DNA of 26,122 nt from Paramacrobiotus richtersi (lineage: Eukaryota > Tardigrada > Eutardigrada > Parachela > Macrobiotidae): contig JAQGAU010000574.1 in assembly GCA_034698045.1 (NCBI GenBank), positions 1-26,122 of the forward strand, given 5' to 3'. How positions within the stretch are numbered: position 1 is the first letter of the stretch; the number at the start of each line of letters is the position of its first letter. The notes beneath the pieces are model-generated. The model was not told the origin of the DNA, ran no database searches, and saw only the letters and a program-made list of their open reading frames with translations. Below are positions 1 through 9,128 of the stretch, piece by piece. Position numbers and translations under genes: made by a program.

Positions 1-2
1 AA

Positions 3-536
3 CTCATGCTAGCCGATGACGACTCACTGGGCACGTACCGCACCATCAAAATCTCCGGTTTAGATGAATCTTTCATGCTCGATCCACAGTCCACTCAAGC
101 CAGCAATCTCGCACCGTTCAAGGAAGCCGCGCGTTACATGTCCCCGGAGTTCGCCCAGTATCTTCACGCACTGGAGAATGATGAGACGATTGTGCCAGAG
201 TTCGCTGTATCAGCCAGAAGCGATGTGTACACTGTCGGGGTCATTTTCTTGGATATGGCGTACTATACGGGAAAGACGGTGCTGGTGAGGAATAAGACAC
301 GCCCACTGCAGAAGCGGGAATTGAATGTGGATGATGAGACGGCGCCGGAGACGGTGATGAAGTTTTTGAGTGATGGCGGCTATCCGGAAGTGCACTATAG
401 GCTGTCCCATGTGTACAGGGATTTCGCCGAGAGATGCTTTATCCGTAGTGCCAAACAACGGCCGACGGCGACCGATTTGTTGGCGCATCAGATCTTCTCA
501 GCGGCCAGTGTCCGTGTTAATGAATATCTGATATGA
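3..536 (+). CDS. Protein kinase-like protein, C-terminal lobe (5' end outside window)
   Basis: This is the last 178 codons of a kinase-fold protein, ending at TGA 534-536. The frame stays open to the window edge, so the ATG at 6 is probably internal. Visible landmarks in order are an IKIS strand where subdomain VII should lie, an activation-segment end reading ARYMSPEF (the usual APE region), SDVYTVGVIFLDM (subdomain IX, with its conserved Asp) and FAERCFIRSAKQRPTATDLLAHQIF (subdomain XI, with the conserved Arg). The final helix resembles STE/MAP3K-type kinases (RPTA..LL.H..F). The Mg-binding DFG triplet is not seen; the aligned residues after IKIS read GLD, so activity is doubtful. The catalytic HRD loop and N-lobe lie upstream of the window. 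Kinase fold is certain enough; subfamily and activity are not. Confidence 0.85.
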   Translation, partial: LMLADDDSLGTYRTIKISGLDESFMLDPQSTQASNLAPFKEAARYMSPEFAQYLHALENDETIVPEFAVSARSDVYTVGVIFLDMAYYTGKTVLVRNKTRPLQKRELNVDDETAPETVMKFLSDGGYPEVHYRLSHVYRDFAERCFIRSAKQRPTATDLLAHQIFSAASVRVNEYLI

Positions 537-867
537 ACTCCGGGTTTATTTTTGTTGGGGTTTTATAGCGGTATTTCGCGGTCGATTGCACGGTTGTTAC
601 CGAAAACGTTTTTGTTGTTAGCTTACGTAGGAGTTCGAGCTCGGGAGCGCGGTTTTTAACCGGTATCGTTTTCTGTATCCGTCAGCCTTGTTTTCCATTC
701 TCGGTCCACATTTGCCGGCCTCCAAGCGACGATCTTTGACCATGCTGCTTTCTGAATGCAAGACCAACACAGAAACTATCAGGACAAGGGTATTGCGGGA
801 AAAGGTCACCCTTCGGAATCTGCGACGCTGTTACGTGAAGCGCTGTGCTGGCAGACGACGAAAACAC

Positions 868-873
868 AATAAA
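868..873 (+). promoter_or_regulatory. Candidate polyadenylation signal AATAAA for the kinase gene
   Basis: First canonical AATAAA on the + strand after the kinase stop, about 330 bases downstream. A 3' UTR of this length is plausible, but there is no transcript evidence. Confidence 0.3.
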
Positions 874-899
874 TGCAATGCAAATCTCGGCAGTACTTG

Positions 900-966
900 T
901 ACGTGATAGATGACTTTTTATAGAAGTTATTAAGAAGTAGAAGTACGTGATAGAAGTTATTAAGAA
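900..966. repeat. Short imperfect tandem duplication
   Basis: The 16-mer TAGAAGTTATTAAGAA occurs at 921-936 and 951-966. The 11-mer TACGTGATAGA occurs at 900-910 and 944-954. Together they make two imperfect units in AT-rich spacer, consistent with slippage. Confidence 0.7.
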
Positions 967-2018
967 ATATTTCTGTAGCCTGAACAAATGTTTACATAGA
1001 CGTTGGATGGGTTGATTAAGGCTGCGGGTAATTTGTATCGGTTTATCTCATAAAAAAGCTACGACCGCAACTATGAATTTCTTGCATCTTAGCATCATTT
1101 CGATTTGAATTTTATTCCATATTAGAACTATACCGTAGTATCTCCGCGCACATAATTGCAACCTGCCTTCTGCTGCGTTAAATCTAAGCTAGGTACCTCT
1201 ACAATAATTACGTAATACACAACAGTAATATATAGCGGGAACCAACACACGCTCACTGTGTCCATGCAGTTAATATTTTGGTATGCAGATCTGGGTGTGC
1301 GGTCTTTTTAAATACAGTATTATACGACGTCAGATATATACAGATGTAGAATGAATCGGCTTCAGTAAAAGCTGCACAACTAAGTATCTGACAACAGACA
1401 TGTAAGGATTTTGCACGCTAACCTTACAGTTCATGCAACGGGAACACACACACGAAAACGAAAAATCTACGTTTTGGTAAGGGAAGTTTTAACTTGGACA
1501 AAAATTTTTAGAAAAGGATCGAACCGATCGATGCTTTTCTAATGATCGTACACAGGTACGAGTACTTCTATTTGTATTTTTGGCCGCATTATAAGTTTTC
1601 GTGCTTATGTTAACATGCTGATACCGACCTGAAAGGCTGAAGGATTAGATATGCAGCATCCTTTCCAATGTAATTACCCGAAAGCTACGTAGAAATTCGC
1701 AGTGTTTCAAGTTAAATAATCTTTCAAGTTTCAAGTTAGTTATTGAATCTGTTTTGCGAAGCGTTTTAAACAATAAAATTACGCGGTACGATGCGCCACC
1801 GAGCCTTCAGTCGCATGCGCAACGATATATGCACACTTGCACAAGCTTCAGCTGTTCGATTTGCACATTGATGGCACCATCTCTTCATGACATCATCGCT
1901 TGTTGTCTGCATAATACTTGGGAAAATCGGTTCGTTAATACTAGTAACGTTCACGTTTATTATTCTATCATCTAGATGTTTAATAATACTATTCTTTTTT
2001 AACTGATTTTTAACTGTT
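967..2018. other. AT-rich intergenic spacer, no supported gene
   Basis: About 1 kb without a convincing coding frame; the small open frames here have no recognisable domains or coding-like composition. One small inverted repeat is visible: a perfect 9-bp stem, TTAGAAAAG at 1508-1516 against CTTTTCTAA at 1534-1542. The promoter and 5' UTR of the next gene presumably lie at the right end, but no clear core-promoter motif was identified. Confidence 0.5.
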
Positions 2019-2816
2019 ATGGATCCAAGTTATTCTCGGTCGTCTTTCCCTGACGCAGATACACCGTGTACATCCACCAGTAAAACTCCAATCCAGAATT
2101 TTTGGCATTTCGATGAGAAATCTCAACCGCGAGCTCGTTCGTCTAATTTATCTGGTTCCAGCGCTTCATCTGTCCTGCAGTGTGCCTGCCCAGACAGTAT
2201 TTCTGATCAGCCCGATGCCAAAACAACGAAAAACCACCCTTCCGAACTGGAACGACTGCTAATCATGCAAACCACTCTGGCACAGAACACAACAGCCTGG
2301 ATGCCAGCTCCTACTGGTCTCCCGCTGATGAACGATCAACAACGCCAACTCCACACTCGCAGATATCTGAACAACCTCCAGAAGGTACAGAACGTCCTGC
2401 ACAGCATGGAAGCGGCAACGCGAAGGCCCCTGCGTCCTCCAGCGACCGCCGAACAGATGACGACGCTTCTCCAACGGGATTTACCCTTGTACTACGCGGA
2501 GCGCTGTCCGTCTCCGGATGAGATTAGTGCGCCGTTTTCAACGGGTTCCAGTCATATTCTTGATCATCCTGAGCTGCAGGAGTCGCCTGATGCTTCGCTC
2601 GAGATGGACTCATCGCCCGAACCGATTGTACAGGTTGATTATGAAATGGAACGGCCGGAGCGGGTTAAACGGCCGGGTGATGTACCGTCGTGGCGCAGTC
2701 GTACACGCTGTCCGTTGCCAGCGCGGAGTAGAACGACGGGAGCTGGAGAAAGGTGTTCGTGTAAGCGGCGACATGGCTGGACGGGAGAGGGGTGTTCTGG
2801 AGGTGGTGGAATGTAA
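2019..2816 (+). CDS. Uncharacterised Ser/Pro-rich protein, single exon (265 aa)
   Basis: ATG at 2019 opens a 265-codon frame that is clearly richer in G+C and more codon-structured than the flanking AT-rich DNA. I do not recognise the family. Residues 1-80 are low-complexity and Ser/Thr/Pro-rich. Residues about 75-165 look more ordered, with SELERLLIMQ, RRYLNNLQKVQNVLHSMEAA and TTLLQRDLPLYYAERC suggesting short amphipathic helices. Residues 165-225 are acidic and Ser/Pro-rich. The last 40 residues are Arg/Gly/Cys-rich and look unnatural. From about 2690 a second frame (open from 2518 to 2937) looks equally coding and is rich in Arg, Glu and Lys. The true C-terminus may therefore be reached by a frameshift, or the last part may be 3' UTR. 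Upstream exons cannot be excluded. No signal peptide or membrane segment is visible. Confidence 0.55.
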   Translation: MDPSYSRSSFPDADTPCTSTSKTPIQNFWHFDEKSQPRARSSNLSGSSASSVLQCACPDSISDQPDAKTTKNHPSELERLLIMQTTLAQNTTAWMPAPTGLPLMNDQQRQLHTRRYLNNLQKVQNVLHSMEAATRRPLRPPATAEQMTTLLQRDLPLYYAERCPSPDEISAPFSTGSSHILDHPELQESPDASLEMDSSPEPIVQVDYEMERPERVKRPGDVPSWRSRTRCPLPARSRTTGAGERCSCKRRHGWTGEGCSGGGGM

Positions 2817-3128
2817 ATGTCGTGGAAAAGCGAAACAACGTTCAGAGCGTGCGGTTAGAAAGTGGGGAGAGTGTGTTTTCATTTTCTTAAAAATTAACTG
2901 TTGTATCGGGTTTATTTTGGATCAGCGCGTATGCTAATCGCTTGTGACAGTTAAGTATTAGGTGTCTCAGTTTTCAGTTTATATAGAGGATAGTTTTCCA
3001 CTTTTTTGCTGTTTTTCCTCAGTTTGTTGCAGTTTGTGTAAAGTTTTACATTGAGTTCACCTTTCAGCTGCCGTATATTCTGCCAGTGGGGTTATATTTT
3101 TCGGGTTGAAATGTATTTTATAATGGAA

Positions 3129-3134
3129 ATTAAA
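3129..3134 (+). promoter_or_regulatory. Candidate polyadenylation signal ATTAAA
   Basis: Common AATAAA variant about 310 bases after the stop at 2816, lying in the direct repeat that flanks the MITE-like element. The repeat carries the same hexamer on the other side (3341-3346), so insertion would have duplicated it. Functional use is unproven. Confidence 0.25.
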
Positions 3135-3137
3135 CTA

Positions 3138-3334
3138 TACTTCGACATTTTTCTTATTTCTGCCACAACGAGTGTACGTCATCACTATTTCTACCACCCC
3201 GCTGCAAGTGCTACCTGAACGAGCGTTGCAGACGCATTGTATACGCTGAGCGCGATGACTCACCAGCTAAGCAGGGTGGTAGAACTATGAGTGCGTATAG
3301 TCGAAGTGGCAGAAATAAGAAAAATGTCGAAGTA
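3138..3334. mobile_element. MITE-like palindromic element, about 197 bp
   Basis: Terminal inverted repeats of 29 bp match perfectly: left 3138-3166 starts TACTTCGACATTTTTC, and right 3306-3334 is its reverse complement. The interior is also an imperfect inverted repeat (CTACCACCCC near 3191 against GGGTGGTAG near 3274-3282), so a single strand could fold almost end to end. It is flanked by copies of ATGGAAATTAAAC: 3123-3135 on the left, two bases outside the TIR, and 3335-3347 abutting it on the right. There is no coding capacity. This fits a non-autonomous DNA transposon; the superfamily is not assigned. Confidence 0.8.
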
Positions 3335-3469
3335 ATGGAAATTAAACCTGCATGGATTGGTAAAAATCAACCATAGATGCTCGTACAGACAATAGCTCAG
3401 AAGGTAAAAAGATTCATAGTCCGCCATATGCGCGACGTATACCGAATACTATGATACTAACCTGAAAAG

Positions 3470-3810
3470 TGTAGAAATGAATGTAATAATATTGCCACAA
3501 CCATTTATTCCATCAGTACAGATGCGGTACACAATTGTGCAGTTTTACCGACGGCCAGGAAGGAAGGTTATAACTGCCAGTAATGCAGAAATCGTAGCAC
3601 AATGGCATTATGGCGGCGCTGCGATGTTGTTCTGCATTAGCAAGATAGAGTCCACATACTGAAACAAACTAAACAATGGCAATTTTCGATAAACAGATTT
3701 TTTCATTTATTTTTTTTCACGTCCAAAAACTGTTGCTATAACAGCAGTGATCAACAATAAAACCATTCTCATGCCATTCTCTCTCAGCACTTAAAAATTT
3801 TACACAAAAA
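3470..3810 (-). repeat. Unit-junction segment 'U', leftmost copy
   Basis: This segment matches 4985-5060, 9770-10080 and part of 19320-19430. The matching core is a stretch like CCATTTATTCCATCAGTAC near 3500 and another like CAATAATAAAACCATTCTC near 3753. In two copies it lies directly to the right of an exon-2 remnant and before exon 11 or 12 remnants, so it marks the junction between duplicated SEC23 units. It contains AATAAA on the - strand. I could not match it to the intact SEC23 gene. Confidence 0.55.
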
Positions 3811-4211
3811 CAGGAGAATATGGTTTCCAGTAATGTGTAACCTTTATAGCCTCGATAATAACTGGGTTACTAAAAGACAAACGCATTGAAGCACTACGAA
3901 ATTGGGGAGTTTCGAACATTAAAAAAAACAGCTCTGGTCATTATTAAACCCATGAAAACGAACAGGAAGAGTCGCTAAAGCAGCAGCTGCGTTACGTTTC
4001 ACTCGGTAATAATGGTTAACTGCGAAGTTCAACCAAACAGTTATCAGCCCTTGCACTACGTTCATATGCACTTCAACAGTCAGCGAGTGGCTCACAAGTG
4101 AGTGCTACCAAAGTTCGGAAATTCTCCACCGCAAAAACACTGTACGTATCTATGCGTATGCGAATTTTCGATACATTATTTTATTTTGCGATTTATTCCT
4201 CAAGTGCAGCA

Positions 4212-4319
4212 TTAATTGGGCGCCTAATTTATGGACGTGTACCATTCACCAACATACAGTATAATCAATCCAACAAAAGCATTTTTGGTCAAAATTGACA
4301 GGCTCATTTGCAGCGATTC
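4212..4319 (-). pseudogene. SEC23 exon 5 remnant (unit F)
   Basis: Matches the 5' two thirds of exon 5 (24864-25022): CAGGCTCATTTGCAGCGATT at 4299-4318 corresponds to the ESLQMS start, and CGCCTAATTTATGGACGTGT to the HVHELG region. The part encoding [10 protein letters not shown] is lost. The intron-side acceptor (CTAAAC on +) is retained. Confidence 0.8.
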
Positions 4320-4428
4320 CTAAACCGAACAAAACCTGTGAACACATAATTTCTTCGATATAATAATTATGGACCATAATTTATGGTACTATGTATGTAA
4401 TAATTAAAGCAACTGCGTATGTTCTTAC

Positions 4429-4510
4429 CGGTAAAATGCAATCGATAATGGTGAACTGGACAACCGCTGGCCGCTGGTGTTCCCTTATGGCTGCATACTG
4501 TGGATCGGAA
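4429..4510 (-). pseudogene. SEC23 exon 3 remnant (unit F)
   Basis: Matches exon 3 (25264-25350), which encodes [20 protein letters not shown] and onward. It keeps a good donor (GTAAGA on -), but indels shift the frame near the start. It lacks about six bases at the AEL codons, a loss shared with the copies at 6866 and 9129. Confidence 0.85.
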
Positions 4511-4918
4511 GCTGCCGAGTGAAAAAACTGCCACACTTCCAAACATTCCATACAAAAACTGATAAATTTTATTCATTTCTACTGTCGGAAATTTATTTCC
4601 AAAACAACAGAAGATCCATGGTACCAATATCTCGAAAATATTTGCTCGTCGTGCCACTTCTGTACGATTCATCTGCTCACGTCTTCCTGAACACGGCGAT
4701 CGCGGTTATCGATTATAAACAATGAATGTTCAAAATAAAAACATTATAATATCAATTAATCCATCTGTGATTTATTTATCGCCATCCGCCTATGTCTTTT
4801 CTGTAGATTTATTGAAATGAAAAATAAGAAAGCAGTTTTCCGAACAACTAGATAACGGAAAAGGAATGACAACCGATGGGCAATAAACTACTGGCTCGCT
4901 TGGGAGCCATCTTCTTAC

Positions 4919-4950
4919 CGCTTTTAATTTTCACTTTGCGCGCACATACC
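4919..4950 (-). pseudogene. SEC23 exon 2 remnant (unit F, partial)
   Basis: The donor side (CTTACCG on +) and the preceding intron-2 stretch (CCGAACAACT...GGCTCGCTTGG) match the intact gene near 25680-25760. The exon itself is heavily decayed. Its position right of exon 3 and intron 2 supports the call. Confidence 0.5.
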
Positions 4951-4984
4951 GTACCGCATGTACCTTATTGTTAGAAAACGGGAC

Positions 4985-5060
4985 GACAGGAACGTAATTA
5001 TTGTCACCAACCAGCTTATTCCATCAGTATCGATACGTTACACCATACTGCACGACTCAC
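4985..5060 (-). repeat. Unit-junction segment 'U', truncated copy
   Basis: CGTAATTATTGTCACCAACC followed by a TTATTCCATCAGTA stretch matches 3477-3540 and 9780-9840. It joins the exon-2 remnant on its left directly to an exon-11 remnant on its right. Confidence 0.6.
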
Positions 5061-5074
5061 GTCAGCTGCAATGC

Positions 5075-5140
5075 ATGAATATTGATAAGCGGTATATCGA
5101 TAAAAAAGACTGCTCACTTTGCGGGAACGGCTGCATTATG
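5075..5140 (-). pseudogene. SEC23 exon 11 remnant (unit E)
   Basis: GATAAGCGG at the left and CGGCTGCATTATGCTGCAAAG at the right match exon 11 (21253-21359), including the TTTGCAG acceptor and HNAAVP coding start. The middle is altered. Confidence 0.8.
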
Positions 5141-5609
5141 CTGCAAAGGAAGGAACAATTGCAAGGCTTCCGATATTATCATAAAGAACTTTAAAGCACA
5201 GCTAGAATTCCGACGAAAAGAAGAATCATCATTAAAGAATGCGGTTTCTAATTTAATATGTAGTCAGATTTGGCAGTTACAGCCAACGTCCACCGCGGCG
5301 ATGCCGTACGGCGAAGTATATTGACAATGTTATACGAAGTATAGTATATAAATGCCACGAAGATATCGTAGCGTAATGGCTGAAAGTTCGGTGTTCCAAC
5401 ATTTCCAGAACAACTTTAACAACAAATGAATTTGGCATGTTTTGCTAGAACAAAATCTTATTTTTTCGAGCAGTTCGTACAATAGCGCGAAGAAATCCTT
5501 TATCAACGATCACGAGCATGCGCAGATGTATTCTCATCCGAATAATATTCTGAAACACTTCTATTTTTTTTGTTAAAATTAACATTCGCCACACAACTGA
5601 ATCTGGTCA

Positions 5610-5625
5610 CCCCCCCCCCCCCCCC
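5610..5625. repeat. Poly-C tract (16 C)
   Basis: Sixteen consecutive C. It sits between intron-10-like sequence on the left (ACAACTGAATCTGGTCAC, compare 21787-21812) and the 5' edge of exon 10 on the right (GGATGCCTGGATGC near 5647), so it occupies the place of an almost completely deleted exon 10. The length may be unreliable in the assembly. Confidence 0.9.
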
Positions 5626-6457
5626 AGTTTCGCTTCTTTCATCTTTGGATGCCTGGATGCAAAATAAACAGATTTAAAACAGAATTCACCAAATTCTACA
5701 ATGGAAAGAAGTTTCAAGCGTAAAAGTGTTGCGCCAACTGTTCGTACATCTGATTCTCCCACCAAAAAAGTAAAAGAAATACATTACGATAACAACTAGG
5801 TACTGATATCAGATCTACATTGATACGGGATACAACAACAACAATACACAATAATCAAGACCTTTAAATTCACTAAAGTAGTAAAAATCTGCAGTCATAC
5901 TTGGCAATGTGTACTGTCTACAATAAAGACGAAATAATCCCTTTAAAATTCCCTGTTCTCATGAAATAACAGGCGCTCAACGTTTCTGAAAAGGAACGAT
6001 AAAAACATCCCTTGGCGACAACGACTGCGGTAACGAATATTACTAACAGTAAGTAGTACCAATGCCGCATAGTCAGTTATGCCTGTAAATACAATGTGAA
6101 TCGTAGAGCAGTGGCGCGAAACACGCAATGAACAATACACGAGCTTGAATACGCACCAATACCGAGCACAACCGTTAAAAGTAAGTCAAACAGGCACAAT
6201 TCCATTTTTATGAATTACAAAATAGGTTTTCTATCTGGCTGATTCTGCAGTGCAATCTGTAGAAAATTTATCTTGCGCAAGCAGTGCTAAAAACTTTAGA
6301 ACAAGTTAATTGGTTTAGTTTTCAGACATATATAGTCTTCATTTTATTTTTGTTTCAAGTTTTCCCTGTGCGCGGTGTGAATCACCAAATTACGAAGCAG
6401 TGTATCGTTTTTGACCAATGGCCGATATCATTTAATGATGTGACAACGACACGCACT

Positions 6458-6607
6458 TTGCAGTTTTCTGGACGTCATTTTCTTATTGCCACGAGAAACG
6501 TAAATATGTACGCGGGATATTCGACGCTTAATTCATGGACGTGTACCATTCATCAATCCAACAATAGAATTTTTGGGCAACAGCAAAATAGTCATTTGCA
6601 ACGATTT
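6458..6607 (-). pseudogene. SEC23 exon 5 remnant (unit E)
   Basis: Near full-length match to exon 5, from the donor side (TTGCAGTTTTCTGGACGTCA) to the acceptor side (CAACGATTTCTAACGC). Substitutions and indels break the frame. To the left it joins intron-7-like sequence directly, so exons 6 to 8 are missing. Confidence 0.85.
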
Positions 6608-6698
6608 CTAACGCAAAAAAGTATGAATAACTTTCTGTCCCGCCAAATATGGTAATCTGGAAGTGTCCAGGAAGTACTGCAAAGAAGAGGATTTTTGC

Positions 6699-6796
6699 CT
6701 CCGAAGCTCGAAGATCGACCATCTTCCTCCATTCACATATATCCACGACAAATTAATTAAAAAAAAGGTGGGCGTTATTTAGACGCGGTTAGACCG
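6699..6796 (-). pseudogene. SEC23 exon 4 remnant (unit E)
   Basis: Matches exon 4 at both ends: CCGAAGCTCGAAGATCG on the left and GGTTAGACCGCTG on the right. About 20 extra A/T-rich bases sit in the middle, where IFLFVVDT should be encoded. The donor is changed from GT to GC. Confidence 0.8.
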
Positions 6797-6865
6797 CTGC
6801 GTAGAAATTAAGAAGCTAAAGTGTGTAAACTGGAAAAAGATTGTAACAATTCCGCATGTGCATAC

Positions 6866-6948
6866 CGGTAAATGTATTCGATAGTGGTGACCTTGGACAT
6901 CGGCTGGCCGTTGGTGTTCCCTTACATGGCTGCATACGGTAGAGGAAA
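6866..6948 (-). pseudogene. SEC23 exon 3 remnant (unit E)
   Basis: Good match over the whole exon, with acceptor CTGCAG and donor GTATGC on the - strand preserved. Read from the normal frame, a TAA stop follows PYAAM. It shares the small deletion at the AEL codons with the copies at 4429 and 9129, and a one-base shortening at the donor side with the 9129 copy. Confidence 0.85.
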
Positions 6949-7149
6949 CTGCAGAAGTCAGGTGCAAATTCAAATTCTATACAAAAAACGTGAGCTTTAA
7001 GAAGTTTTAAGTTTAAATAAGTTTTTTACTTTCAGAAGTTTATCTGCAGGTGATTGATCTTTTACCAACGGCACGAAGAGACCCGCAGTCAGACTTGCAA
7101 TCTGCAATTTATCGAGCCACTTCTCTACGATGTCTTTGGCACTACAATA

Positions 7150-8890
7150 AGAAAATGTGAGCTGATCTTGAAAGAATCCATCGGAATGTATTTTGCGGAT
7201 GGTTGAATTTTAGTCTGCAAGTTGGCAAAACCATAGATTCGCAAAGTTTCAAGAGTACCTAGTACAGCTGTAACCGATGATGGTTTTTATCGCAATGACT
7301 TGTTCATATCTGTCTAAGAGAATCCTATTTCTGTTCTTTCCGCCGAGTATGCACCCGTTCGGGTATGGGAATCGGACTTTAACATTCTCTGTGTAACCTT
7401 TACAAGAAAACCTGATCTGCATGTGACATCTGCACAGTAATGACAAAGCGTTAGTACGAAAATCTCTGGAAATTTAACAGAAATGCAGTTTACATAAACA
7501 ATAATGTAATGCGCTACAAGAGGCCAAATTAAAAACTGACTTTGAGCTAATAACTGAATATCTCTTTTTTTCTGAGTCTCAAGGTGACTGGTATTAGATT
7601 TATGTGGTGAAATCGTAGTGTACTGGCTGAAGCGCCACGAAAGCGTCTTGCTTTGTATACGCTACCTGGTAAACTGTATGGTAACCTGCAGCAAGTATCT
7701 AGTAATCTGTCTCATTTGCGGTTTCTTGTCGTAGTGTCATTTTTGTTCTGTTCCTTTCTTCTTAGTGTTTATTAGCTCTACTGTCTAAGTGACTCTCTAA
7801 CTGCCACAGGTTACGCACTATACAATTATCTGAAGTCAGTAATACAGCAAGTATTCGGTCTCTATTAACCATTACTCTATTTCGATCTTTTTTTGTGTCA
7901 AATAAAACTTTTTTCTGCTCGTACTCTAATAAATAATCCGGCTTAGCAGTTCTGCATCCGCTCTGAGCACTGGTACAGTTTTTCATGTGATGATCAAATA
8001 TTCAGTGTAGACATATATATATTGTTCGAGATTCAAGCGTACTATTGATTGATATTGTTTGGAAGCAAGTGGTGGCTACTTAACTGGACTCTTGGTTGTC
8101 ATTATATAGTTTTAAACTGAGATGATTCAGACTTAGGTTTTATACCATTTTTCACATTTTTGGTCAGTAATGACCATCCGTGTTAATTTCGGTTAATGCC
8201 AGCATTGACCATTCAAGACCATAATATGAGCGTGGCCATTCTGTTGATGAGGCTTCGTGACCTTTCGGATAGTCGCAGTATGGCTGAGATGTGGGAGGCT
8301 GCGGGAGCAGTGCGTGCTAGATCATCTGCAGCAGCGTCTAGCGGCCGTCATGCTCTCCCTTGGTCCCGAATGTATACCCCAGAATCAGATTATCCGACAG
8401 AAGGTTCTGGATAATTTCTGTGCCGGTTGGATGCGAGCAGTGTAATACGAACAATTACCAAAAAATATGTGCTTGAAATGTAGACACCGTGCACCCACCC
8501 TAAATTAGATCGGAATTGGAAGGTACGGTGACAATGCCGATTGGTAGTGGGGCGTGCTCGTACCAGGGTATAATTATGCTCTTTCTTCAGGATTCTGTGG
8601 TCCATCATCCATGTGACCGAGTGCGAGAACGTGGCCATATGGGAGAAGAGTTTCATCGCAGTGAATGATGATACTTGACACTACGAATCGGTTGTCACTT
8701 AATTTGTTAGGCATATGTCGTGCGAAGACGACATTTTTATTCATTTTGCCACTGCACGAAAGAAGCACCGCCTAAAATGGGGATGCCGGTTCAGTAAATT
8801 TAACGAAGTGCTATATAATGCTAATATGGTTAAATATGTGAAAAGTGCTGCTTTATAAGTTTGATACCTCATTTTTCACTCTAACGGGAT
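7150..8890. other. Spacer inside the array with no SEC23 homology recognised
   Basis: This stretch separates SEC23 unit E from unit D. I see no exon remnants; a weak intron-10-like motif (ATCGTAGTGTACTGGCTGA) lies near 7608. Two overlapping + frames at 8196-8445 have coding-like composition and are listed separately. A 74-codon - frame at 7762-7986 has unbiased composition but no recognisable motif. The origin of the spacer is unknown. Confidence 0.5.
8196..8445 (+). pseudogene. Possible frameshifted remnant of an unknown gene
   Basis: Two overlapping frames look coding in succession. Frame one (from 8196) reads ALTIQDHNMSVAILLMRLRD and onward to about 8300. Frame two (to the TAA ending at 8445) reads LDHLQQRLAAVMLSLG and then PQNQIIRQKVLDNF. 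The local G+C content is higher than the surroundings. The pattern suggests one older coding segment broken by a frameshift. I do not recognise a family and there is no visible link to SEC23. Confidence 0.3.
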
Positions 8891-9128
8891 CCTGGTGCTT
8901 CAAAGGAATTAGGGCTCGCGATATCGAAAAGAATACCAAAGCATAGTGCAGGATTGCGAAAGCGAAGACCATCATCATGGTTGGGTGGTTGTTCTTTTTA
9001 ATTTAACAGTCATATCTGAAAACTGCAGCAGCCGGCGATGCCGTAAATATACAATGTTAGTATTATATACTCTGTCTAGGGTGTAAAATGGAAAAAGATG
9101 GCAAAAATTCCGAATGTGTAAGTTATAC

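Larger units (their letters stand above)
3830..5060 (-). pseudogene. Decayed SEC23 unit F (intron 5, exons 5, 3, 2)
   Basis: Reading + coordinates left to right, this unit holds intron-5-like sequence (TAGCCTCGATAATAA near 3850), then exon 5, exon 3, intron 2 and exon 2 remnants, then U sequence. Exon 4 is missing between exons 5 and 3. The order is that of the intact gene on the - strand, and introns are included, so this is a DNA-level duplicate. All exons are broken. Confidence 0.8.
5060..7150 (-). pseudogene. Decayed SEC23 unit E (exons 11, 10 edge, 5, 4, 3)
   Basis: Contents left to right: exon 11 remnant, intron 10 (with the ATATCGTAGCG.AGTGGCTG motif shared by all intron-10 copies), a poly-C tract where exon 10 should be, intron-9-like and intron-7-like sequence (GTGAATCGTAGAGCAGTGGC near 6100), then exons 5, 4, 3 and part of intron 2. 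Exons 6-9 are deleted. Confidence 0.8.

Noticed and set aside
682..987. 101-codon frame on - (and a 72-codon frame on + at 688-906) after the kinase gene
   Set aside because: It overlaps the probable kinase 3' UTR and the AT-rich direct repeats at 900-966. No motif, and the composition follows the repeat.
5701..5799. 33-codon + frame MERSFKRKSVAPTVRTSD and onward, looking like a basic N-terminal exon
   Set aside because: It aligns with intron 9 of SEC23 (near 22080, AAAATGGAAAAGAAAGC), so it is decayed intron sequence; the frame is coincidental.
7762..7986. 74-codon - frame MKNCTSAQSGCRTAKPDYLL and onward
   Set aside because: Composition is reasonable, but there is no motif, no neighbouring exon and no splice context. 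Insufficient support for a gene.
8390..8768. Two overlapping - frames (88 and 64 codons) in the spacer, considered as a transposase fragment
   Set aside because: No catalytic DDE/D-like or HTH pattern could be seen and the frames are antisense to the low-confidence + island nearby.
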